Positions 25,796-32,903 of a stretch of DNA of 64,000 nt are shown in pieces. Within the stretch, counting starts at the first letter, position 1. Every line of letters begins with the position of its first letter. Origin of the DNA: DATLNF01 sp035536235 (GTDB lineage: Bacteria; Actinomycetota; Actinomycetes; BP-191); assembly GCA_035536235.1 (NCBI GenBank), contig DATLOQ010000119.1, positions 1-64,000 on the forward strand, in the 5' to 3' direction. The notes under the pieces were generated by a model. The model saw only the letters and a program-made list of their open reading frames with translations. It was not told the DNA's origin and did not search any database. The position numbers were made by a program, and so were the translations under genes.

Positions 25796-27291
25796 TGGCG
25801 CGCATCGTCGTGATCGGTGCCGGTGTCGGCGGGCTCTCCGCCGCCGCCCGCCTCGCGGCGCTCGGACACCAGGTCACCGTGTGCGAGCAGGCCCCCGAGG
25901 TCGGCGGCAAGCTCGGTCTGCATGAGCGCGACGGATTCCGCTTCGACACCGGACCGTCGCTGCTGACGATGCCGCACCTGCTGCGCGAGCTCTTCGACGA
26001 CACCGGGAGCACCCTCGACGAGGCCGTCACGCTGCGTCCGGTGGTGCCCATCGCGCACTACCGCTTCGCCGACGGCGCCGAGCTCGACTCAACCGGCGAC
26101 CTCGACGCGTTCGCGGCCACCCTCGACGACGTGCTGGCTCCCGGCAGCGGCGCGGACTGGCGCCGGATTATGGCCCGCGCCGAGCAGATCTGGGCGGCCA
26201 CCCACGAGGACTTCCTCGAGAGCGCGCTGGAGGGTTCACGCACTCTGCTGCGCCAAGCGACGCGAGTAGGGGACCTGCGGACGGTCGCGCCGTGGACCAC
26301 GCTGCGCGGGCTCGGTCGCCGCTACCTGCGTGACCCCCGGCTGCGGATGCTCCTCGACCGCTACGCGACCTACACCGGCTCGGACCCGCGCCGCGCGCCG
26401 GCCGCGCTGGCCGTCGTGCCGTGGGTCGAGCAGACCTTCGGCGGGTGGTACGTCGAAGGCGGGCTCTCCCGCATCGGCGAGGCGATCCGCGACCGGGTGC
26501 TCGAGCGCGGCGCCGTCGTCCGGACCGGCGCAGACGTCGTCGAGGTGCGCATCGAGGGCGGCCGGGTGCGTGGGGTGCGCCTCGCCGACGGAGAGCTGCT
26601 GCCGGCCGACCTGGTGGTCGCCAACGCCGACGCGACGCACCTCTATCGCGACCTCGTCTCCGACCCGCGCACGGCCGCCGTACGGCGACGCCTCGCCCGG
26701 GCCACGCCGAGCCTGTCCGGGTTCGTGCTGCTGCTCGGCCTGCGTGGGCGCACCCCCGACCTCGCCCACCACACCGTGCTGTTCCCGCGGAACTACGACG
26801 CGGAGTTCGACTCGCTCTTCGGCGCGACGCCGCGGCCGGTGCTGGACCCGACGATCTACCTGTCCGTGCCGACTGACGCGGCCATCGCGCCGCCTGGACA
26901 CGAGGCGTGGTTCGTCCTGGTCAACGCGCCTCGACAAGGCCAGGCCGGTCGCGACGGGCCAGTCGTCGACTGGGGCGCTCCCGGCGTCGCCGACGCGTAT
27001 GCCGAGCACCTGCTCGACCTGCTGCGCGACCGCGGCCACGACGTGCGCGAGCGGATCGTGAGCCGCACCCTCATCAGCCCGGTCGACCTCGAGCGCCGTA
27101 CCCGAGCGGTCGGCGGTGCCATCTACGGCACCAGCTCGAACGGCGTGCGCGCTGCCTTCCTGCGCCCGGCCAACCGCTCACCGGTGCCCGGGATGTACCT
27201 CGTCGGCGGCTCGGCTCACCCCGGCGGCGGGCTCCCGTTGGTGCTGCTCTCCGCCCGCATCGTGGCCGGACTCGTCGGCCCGGCCGGCTGA
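25795..27291 (+). CDS. crtD: Carotenoid desaturase, CrtD/CrtI family
   Basis: A 498-residue FAD desaturase. The N-terminal motif is VIGAGVGGLSAAARLA then EVGGKLGL, with DTGPSLLTMP just after. The C-terminus reads VGGSAHPGGGLPLVLLSA, closer to C-3',4' desaturases (CrtD) than to classical CrtI. The ATG at 25795 overlaps the glycosyltransferase stop. A second, more CrtI-like enzyme is at 35656, which leaves this one free for a later step on the hydroxylated end. The last 76 bp overlap the convergent CDP-alcohol phosphatidyltransferase gene. Confidence 0.8.
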   Translation: MARIVVIGAGVGGLSAAARLAALGHQVTVCEQAPEVGGKLGLHERDGFRFDTGPSLLTMPHLLRELFDDTGSTLDEAVTLRPVVPIAHYRFADGAELDSTGDLDAFAATLDDVLAPGSGADWRRIMARAEQIWAATHEDFLESALEGSRTLLRQATRVGDLRTVAPWTTLRGLGRRYLRDPRLRMLLDRYATYTGSDPRRAPAALAVVPWVEQTFGGWYVEGGLSRIGEAIRDRVLERGAVVRTGADVVEVRIEGGRVRGVRLADGELLPADLVVANADATHLYRDLVSDPRTAAVRRRLARATPSLSGFVLLLGLRGRTPDLAHHTVLFPRNYDAEFDSLFGATPRPVLDPTIYLSVPTDAAIAPPGHEAWFVLVNAPRQGQAGRDGPVVDWGAPGVADAYAEHLLDLLRDRGHDVRERIVSRTLISPVDLERRTRAVGGAIYGTSSNGVRAAFLRPANRSPVPGMYLVGGSAHPGGGLPLVLLSARIVAGLVGPAG

Positions 27292-28028
27292 CCGAGCAGG
27301 GCCCGGCGAACGGCGATCGCCAGCTGGACGACCGAGAACGCGCACAGCCCCCCGACTGCGGCCAGCCCGAGGGTCGGGAGCACCGGTGCCGCGGCGGGAA
27401 AGATGCCGGTGAAGTGGATGGTCGGGGAGCACAGCGCCACCCGGGTCGGCCGCTCCCCCGGCGTCACGACGCCGATGTCGCCCGCTCCAGCGTTGCCGGC
27501 GCGTGCCCGTAGGTACTCCAGCAGGAACAACGCCAGCCCGGTCAGGACGGCCAGCTCCAGCGGCCCGCCGAGCGCGACGATCGCGGCCAGGTAGAGAACG
27601 TCGCAGATCCGGTCGGTGAGGCTGTCGAGGACGTAACCCCACTGCGATGTGCGCCGGGTGAGCACCGCGACGCAGCCATCCAGCGCGTCAAGCAGGCCAC
27701 TGCCCACCACCAGCCAACCGGCCAGGATCGGCCACCGACCGCCGGCCTCCGCGCCGACGTAGACGGCGAAGGCCAGCCACACCCCCCAGATGGTGAGCAG
27801 GTCAGGAAGCACGCCGCGACGAGCCAGCGGGCGGGCGATCGTGTAGGCGATTGTCAGCCAGCCGTGGGTGAAGGCATTGCCACGCGGGTCGTAGCCCTCG
27901 TGCAGCGTGCTCCACCGGGTGAAGTAGCCGTCCAGGTCCGGCACCGCCTCGTCCGGCGGGCGCGCGGTGGCCAGGCTCAGCACGACCAGCAGGGCGGCGA
28001 GGCCGAGCAGCACTAGGGGCTGGGTCAC
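27216..28028 (-). CDS. CDP-alcohol phosphatidyltransferase family membrane protein
   Basis: A 270-residue membrane enzyme. The family signature D-x2-DG-x2-A...G-x3-D-x3-D is present as DALDGCVAVL ... GYVLDSLTD, with Val in the place usually taken by Arg after the Ala. The first 60 residues carry an amphipathic leader with FTRWSTLHEG. Family members make phospholipids by moving a phosphatidyl group from CDP-diacylglycerol to an alcohol. The acceptor is unknown. The 3' end overlaps the convergent crtD gene by 76 bp. Confidence 0.75.
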   Translation of the reverse strand: MTQPLVLLGLAALLVVLSLATARPPDEAVPDLDGYFTRWSTLHEGYDPRGNAFTHGWLTIAYTIARPLARRGVLPDLLTIWGVWLAFAVYVGAEAGGRWPILAGWLVVGSGLLDALDGCVAVLTRRTSQWGYVLDSLTDRICDVLYLAAIVALGGPLELAVLTGLALFLLEYLRARAGNAGAGDIGVVTPGERPTRVALCSPTIHFTGIFPAAAPVLPTLGLAAVGGLCAFSVVQLAIAVRRALLGQPAGPTSPATMRAESSTNGSPPPG

Positions 28029-28220
28029 CAGCGCACCCTACGGTCATCACCAGCAGCGGCGTACGGCGCGGCGGCGCCCTGCGAGAACGGTCTTGCCGCA
28101 CGGCCGTTCGACGTAGGACGGTGCCCTCATGAGATCACGCGTGCATCACGTCCCCGCCGGCTTTGCGGGCCCCGATGCCCTCGGCACCTGGTGGGCGCAC
28201 CGCCGGCAAGGCTGCCGGCC

Positions 28221-28724
28221 ATGAACCGGCCGATGCCTCCGGTGTGCACGGCCGGCGAGCGACCGATGCTCGAGGCGATGCTCGACTGGTACCGCGCGGG
28301 GGTGCTGAGCAAGGTCGCCGGGATGAGCCAGGCCGACGCGACCTCGACGCCGCTGCCGTCGCCGACCACCGCGGCGGGGCTCGTGAAGCACCTGGCGCTG
28401 GTGGAGGACTTCTGGTTCACGGTCGGCATCGGCAAGGCGGCCATCCCCGAGCCCTGGGCCGGCGTGGACTTCACGGTCGACCCGGACTGGGAGTTCCGCA
28501 CGGCCACCGAGGCACCGCTCGCGGAGTCCGTGGCGCTCTACGTGCAGGCGTGCGAGCGGTCGCGGGCCGTCAACGCCAATCACTCGCTCGACGACATCGG
28601 CACCGACCGCCGTGGCGATTTCACGCTGCGCTGGGTGCTGGTGCACATGCTCGAGGAGACGGCCCGACATCTCGGCCACCTCGACATCCTCCGCGAGCTC
28701 GCCGACGGCACTACCGGCGAATAG
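28221..28724 (+). CDS. DinB/DUF664 family protein (mycothiol transferase-like)
   Basis: A 167-residue four-helix protein of the DinB superfamily. The metal-binding His triad is present: one in LVKHLALVEDFWF and two in HMLEETARHLGHLD. In actinobacteria this group includes mycothiol-dependent S-transferases used in detoxification. The start is taken at ATG 28221; a GTG at 28191 is an alternative. It is not obviously in an operon, with convergent or tail-to-tail neighbours on both sides. Confidence 0.82.
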   Translation: MNRPMPPVCTAGERPMLEAMLDWYRAGVLSKVAGMSQADATSTPLPSPTTAAGLVKHLALVEDFWFTVGIGKAAIPEPWAGVDFTVDPDWEFRTATEAPLAESVALYVQACERSRAVNANHSLDDIGTDRRGDFTLRWVLVHMLEETARHLGHLDILRELADGTTGE

Positions 28725-28737
28725 CGCTAGAGGATCG

Positions 28738-30753
28738 CTAGGCGGCCGAGCGGGCCAGCCGACGGCGGACTAGCAAGGCGGCCGGAAGCAGCATCGCGGC
28801 CAGGCCGAGCAGCGCGAAGTCGGCACCCGTTGCCGGCAGCGGCGCGGGGCGCGGAGCCGGACGGGGGGCCGGCCGCGGTGCCGGGCGTGGCGCAGGAGCC
28901 GAGCCGGGCGCACCGGCCGCCTCGATCTTGTTGGTGGGACCGGTCCACGTGAAGACGTCCATCCCACGGGCTACGTCGTTGGACACGAAGGAGTAGGTCC
29001 GGGTCCCGTCGGCGTTGTCGACGATCTTGAAGGGCTCGCCCGTCCAGATGTCGTTGGGCAGCAGGGTGTAGCTGGCTGTCTCGGTGAAGGAGAAGCGACC
29101 CTCTGCGTCGATCTCGTAGTCGATGACCTTGATCCCCTGGCTGTACCACGCGGCGAAGATCCGCTGCTCGTCCGGGACGTGCTCGATGACGTGGATTGTG
29201 CAGAACGTGGGGCTGACGAGCGTGCTGGGCGAGATGTACACCGCCTTCTCGCCGTCGGTGTTCAGCGCGTAGGTGAATCGGCCCTTCGCGTCCCGCTTCT
29301 TCGTGTCGAACACGTGCATGCCGCCGTTGCCGTACGGGTTGTCGAGCGACGGTGCGCAGGTCGCGCCGGGCGGGATGATGCCGCCGCCGCGCTCGTCGGT
29401 GACGAAGAGGTAGCGCCCGTCGGGCGATGGGTCCGACTCGTGGCCGATCGCCACGCCCTCAGAGGACCGCGTGGTCAGGTTGGTGTTGCAGTTGTAGGTG
29501 CCGTCGCGGCGGCAGTCACGGCCGACGTTGTTGAAGTGTCCGGCGTACTTCCAGCCGGTCGCTGCGGGCCGCTTGAGGTCGTTGTAAGCGTTGACCGCTC
29601 GCACTGCCCTCGACGTCTGGTCCGCCGGGTTGGCGAGTGGGGTCTCGAAGACGCAGTCGGTGACCTTCGCGCCGCTCACGGCACCGACCGCGGGCGCTGC
29701 GTCGCCGAGCTTGCAGGGCAGGGGCGTGCCCTTGATGTCCCCGCGCGGGTCGTTCGGTGCAGGGATCGCTGGACCCTGCGCGGAAGTCAGGCCGGACACG
29801 TCGAGGACAATGGTCGCGGTCGGTGCAGCGCAGTAGATCTTGCCGGGCCGGGCCGTGATGTCGTGACAGCCGGACGGCTGCTTCCTCGAGCCGTCGGCGC
29901 CCTCCTGCACTGCCCACTCGTACTCGAAGGGGATGCGGAAGACCTTCGGTGCACACTGCGCGCGCTGGGTCTCCAAAGCCTTGCCGGCGTTGTTCAGGCA
30001 GGTGCGGATGTCCAGCACGTCGATCCACGCCATGCCGACACCGAGCGGGTTCACATCGTCGCCCGCAGCGGGGTCGACGCCGAACTCGGAGTTGCTGTTG
30101 TAGATGATCCAGGGTCGGGTGGCGTCGGCCGTCACCGTGTGCGAGGTGCCGTTGTGCCGCGTCAGGTGCACCTCACGGGGCTCGAAGCCCTCCGTGCCGA
30201 GCCCACTGATGTCCACCAGCTCCAAGCCGCCATTGGTCTTGTCGTGGCAGCGGCCGACGGCGTCGACGGCGTCGAGGAGCAGCGTGCCCTGCGGCTTCTT
30301 ACCAGGCTTGAAGAACTCGCCGTGCGGCGCCTTCGGCACGATCACCTGGTCGTGCTGGATGCCTGTGGTGGCGCTGACGTTGGTGATGTCACCGCAGTAC
30401 GACGAGCCGTGGTCTGCCACGAACTCCGGGTTGACCGTGCCGTCCGGGTCAGTGAGCTTGATGAGGCGCTGGCCCACGATCGATGGCTCGGCCTGGCCGA
30501 GCTGGCCGCCGGCAGCGTAGATCTGGCCGTTGCGGTGGAAGAACTTCACGTCCGTGCCGGTAGTGCCGCCGAAATTCTTGATGTGCTCCCACGTGCCTTC
30601 GCCGGCGCTGCGTGACTCCGCCCCTCCGAGGTCCACAATCGGCGCCAGCGGGCGGTTGGGGTCAGTGTGGTCCGCTGCTGCCGGTGAGGCGGCCAAGGCC
30701 GCGAGCACGGCGATGGCTGCGGCGGCATGGGTACGGCGGAGGGCGAAGCGCAT
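28738..30753 (-). CDS. Secreted beta-propeller-like protein with LPATG sorting tail
   Basis: A 671-residue exported protein, probably an LVIVD-type propeller. ATG 30753 is preceded by GGAGG and gives the signal peptide MRFALRRTHAAAAIAVLAAL with cleavage after AAAD. Propeller-like motifs include LELVDISGL, WIDVLDIRT and GMHVFDTKKRD, plus several Cys that suggest disulfides. A Pro-Ala-Arg repeat linker at about 620-640 is followed by LPATG, a hydrophobic stretch and RRRLARSAA, a cell-wall sorting signal. Function unknown. The same tail layout occurs in the genes at 39425 and 32900. Confidence 0.78.
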   Translation of the reverse strand: MRFALRRTHAAAAIAVLAALAASPAAADHTDPNRPLAPIVDLGGAESRSAGEGTWEHIKNFGGTTGTDVKFFHRNGQIYAAGGQLGQAEPSIVGQRLIKLTDPDGTVNPEFVADHGSSYCGDITNVSATTGIQHDQVIVPKAPHGEFFKPGKKPQGTLLLDAVDAVGRCHDKTNGGLELVDISGLGTEGFEPREVHLTRHNGTSHTVTADATRPWIIYNSNSEFGVDPAAGDDVNPLGVGMAWIDVLDIRTCLNNAGKALETQRAQCAPKVFRIPFEYEWAVQEGADGSRKQPSGCHDITARPGKIYCAAPTATIVLDVSGLTSAQGPAIPAPNDPRGDIKGTPLPCKLGDAAPAVGAVSGAKVTDCVFETPLANPADQTSRAVRAVNAYNDLKRPAATGWKYAGHFNNVGRDCRRDGTYNCNTNLTTRSSEGVAIGHESDPSPDGRYLFVTDERGGGIIPPGATCAPSLDNPYGNGGMHVFDTKKRDAKGRFTYALNTDGEKAVYISPSTLVSPTFCTIHVIEHVPDEQRIFAAWYSQGIKVIDYEIDAEGRFSFTETASYTLLPNDIWTGEPFKIVDNADGTRTYSFVSNDVARGMDVFTWTGPTNKIEAAGAPGSAPAPRPAPRPAPRPAPRPAPLPATGADFALLGLAAMLLPAALLVRRRLARSAA

Positions 30754-30841
30754 CGTGGTGCCTCCAGGCGGGGTCATCACAGCATTGGGGTACGACCTGG
30801 CGATTTCGCCACGTCTCGGGACATTCCTGCTCAGCCAGCCG

Positions 30842-31726
30842 TCACGGATGGGCAACGACCCCCAGCGCGGCGTAGATCTCCCTCGTGGCCGTCGACCGGT
30901 TGAGCGTGTAGAAGTGCAGCCCGGGCGCCCCCCCGTCGAGCAGGTCGCGGCACATCCGGGTGGCCACCTCGACGCCGACCCGCCGTACCGCGATCGGGTC
31001 GTCGGCCACCCCTCGCAGCCGCTCCGCCAGCTCCGGCGGGAACGCCGCCCCCGACATCAGGGCCATCCGCTCGATCTGGGCGACGTTGGTGACCGGCATG
31101 ATCCCCGGGATGATCGGCACATCGCAGCCGCGGGCGCGGACCCGGTCGACGAGGGCGAAGTAGTCCGCCGGGTCGAAGAAGAACTGGGTGATGGCGAAGT
31201 CGGCGCCCGCCGCGCACTTCTGGGCCAGATACTTCGCGTCGGTGTCGCGGTCGGCCGACTCACGGTGCGCCTCGGGGAACGCCGCGACCCCGACGCAGAA
31301 GTCACCGAGCTCACGCAGCAGCCGGACCAGGTCCTCGGCGTATGTCAGCCCCTCAGGATGCGGCTCCCACTCCTGGTCCACTCCCCCGGGCGGGTCGCCC
31401 CGGAGAGCCAGCACATTGCGGATGCCGGCGTCGGCGATCGCCCCGATCACGTTGCGCAGCTCGTAGCGTGAGGCGCCGACACAGGTCAGGTGCGCCACCG
31501 CGGTCAGCGTCGTTTCGGTGGCGATGCGCTCGACGATGCGCAGGGTCCGATCGCGGGTCGAGCCGCCCGCGCCGTAGGTCACCGACACGAAGGTGGGGGC
31601 CAGCGGCTCGAGCTGGCGGATCGCCTGCCAGAGCTCCACCTCGCCAGCGTCGGTCTTGGGCGGGAAGAACTCGAACGAGAAGGACCGCCCCCCGGCGGCG
31701 AGCAGGTCCCGCACTGTGATGCTCAC
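30842..31726 (-). CDS. metF: 5,10-methylenetetrahydrofolate reductase
   Basis: A 294-residue FAD enzyme that reduces methylene-THF to methyl-THF for methionine synthesis. It opens SFSFEFFPPKTDAGE with the catalytic Glu. Other family stretches are SVTYGAGGST, HLTCVGASRYEL, VLALRGDPP and AITQFFFDPADYF. GTG 31726 is chosen because the first strand starts at once. It is divergent from the GGPP synthase gene with about 88 bp between the starts, the same pairing as Rv2172c/idsA2 in mycobacteria. Confidence 0.94.
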   Translation of the reverse strand: MSITVRDLLAAGGRSFSFEFFPPKTDAGEVELWQAIRQLEPLAPTFVSVTYGAGGSTRDRTLRIVERIATETTLTAVAHLTCVGASRYELRNVIGAIADAGIRNVLALRGDPPGGVDQEWEPHPEGLTYAEDLVRLLRELGDFCVGVAAFPEAHRESADRDTDAKYLAQKCAAGADFAITQFFFDPADYFALVDRVRARGCDVPIIPGIMPVTNVAQIERMALMSGAAFPPELAERLRGVADDPIAVRRVGVEVATRMCRDLLDGGAPGLHFYTLNRSTATREIYAALGVVAHP

Positions 31727-31814
31727 TCCGCAGAGGTTAGAGGACGGGAGACCTCTCGACCGGGCCGACACGGGCGCGCGGCGCCGTCGGCGGCACTGCT
31801 GGCAGAATCGCGAC

Positions 31815-32903
31815 GTGGCCGCCAGCCGGAGATCCGTGCCCAGCCCGCTCGACGTCGCCGACCTCCGCGAGCGCGTGCACAAGGCGCTGAGTGCCTTCCT
31901 CGCTGAGCAGGTCGGCGTGCTCGACCGGATCGCGGAGGAGCTCGGCCCCATCGGCACGGCGGTGTCGGACTTCCTGCTCGACGGGGGCAAGCGGCTGAGA
32001 CCGGCGTTCTGCTACTGGGGTTGGCGCGGAGCCGGCGGGCCGGACAGCGACGAGATCGTGGCAGCGGCGGCGTCCCTGGAGCTGCTGCAGGCCTGTGCGC
32101 TGATACACGACGACGTGATGGACGGCTCCGACACCCGGCGCGGGCGGCCTGCGGTGCACCGGGGGTTCGCCGCACTTCACCGCGGCGAGGGGTGGCTGGG
32201 CGACCCGGAGACCTTCGGCACGTCCGCGGCCATCCTGCTCGGCGACCTGTGCCTGATCTGGGCCGACCAGCTGCTGAACACCTGCGGGCTGCCCGACGTG
32301 ATGCTGCGCCGTGGCGCGCCGACGTACGACGAGATGCGGGTCGAGCTGATGGCCGGGCAGTACCTCGACCTGCTCGAGCAGGCACTCGGCGGCCGGGACA
32401 TCGATCGGGCGCTGCGGGTGGCGCGCTACAAGAGCGCCAAGTACACGATCGAGCGCCCGCTGCACCTGGGCGGCGTGCTGGCGGGAGCGCCGACCGAGCT
32501 GCTGGCGACCTACACCGGCTACGGGCTGCCGCTGGGCGAGGCGTTCCAGCTCCGCGACGACGTGCTGGGCGTCTTCGGCGACCCGTCGGAGACCGGCAAG
32601 CCGGCGGGCGACGACCTGCGCGAGGGCAAGCGCACCGCGCTGGTCGCAATCGCGCTGGACCGCGCCACTCCTGACCAGGCTGCCGTCGTGCGCCGGCACC
32701 TCGGCGACCCCCACCTCGACGAGAGGGGGGTGGCCCTGCTGCGCGACGTGATCGACGGCACGGGCGCGCTGGCGGAGGTGGAGGCGCTGATCGCCCGCCG
32801 CACGGACGAGGCGCACAGTGCCCTGGGCGCTGGGGTGCTGGAGCCGGCGGCGCGAGAGGTGCTCGGCAACCTCGTCAGCGCAGCGACGTCCCGCCGCGTC
32901 TAG
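31815..32903 (+). CDS. crtE: Geranylgeranyl diphosphate synthase / polyprenyl synthetase
   Basis: A 362-residue trans-prenyltransferase that condenses IPP with allylic diphosphates, supplying GGPP to the crt pathway. The first aspartate motif is in CALIHDDVMDGSDTRRG and the second in FQLRDDVLGVFGDPS. FLLDGGKRLRP binds IPP. GTG 31815 fits the conserved N-terminus; the longer open frame is antisense to metF. Chain length is inferred from context. Stop overlaps the penicillin acylase stop by 4 bp. Confidence 0.92.
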   Translation: MAASRRSVPSPLDVADLRERVHKALSAFLAEQVGVLDRIAEELGPIGTAVSDFLLDGGKRLRPAFCYWGWRGAGGPDSDEIVAAAASLELLQACALIHDDVMDGSDTRRGRPAVHRGFAALHRGEGWLGDPETFGTSAAILLGDLCLIWADQLLNTCGLPDVMLRRGAPTYDEMRVELMAGQYLDLLEQALGGRDIDRALRVARYKSAKYTIERPLHLGGVLAGAPTELLATYTGYGLPLGEAFQLRDDVLGVFGDPSETGKPAGDDLREGKRTALVAIALDRATPDQAAVVRRHLGDPHLDERGVALLRDVIDGTGALAEVEALIARRTDEAHSALGAGVLEPAAREVLGNLVSAATSRRV

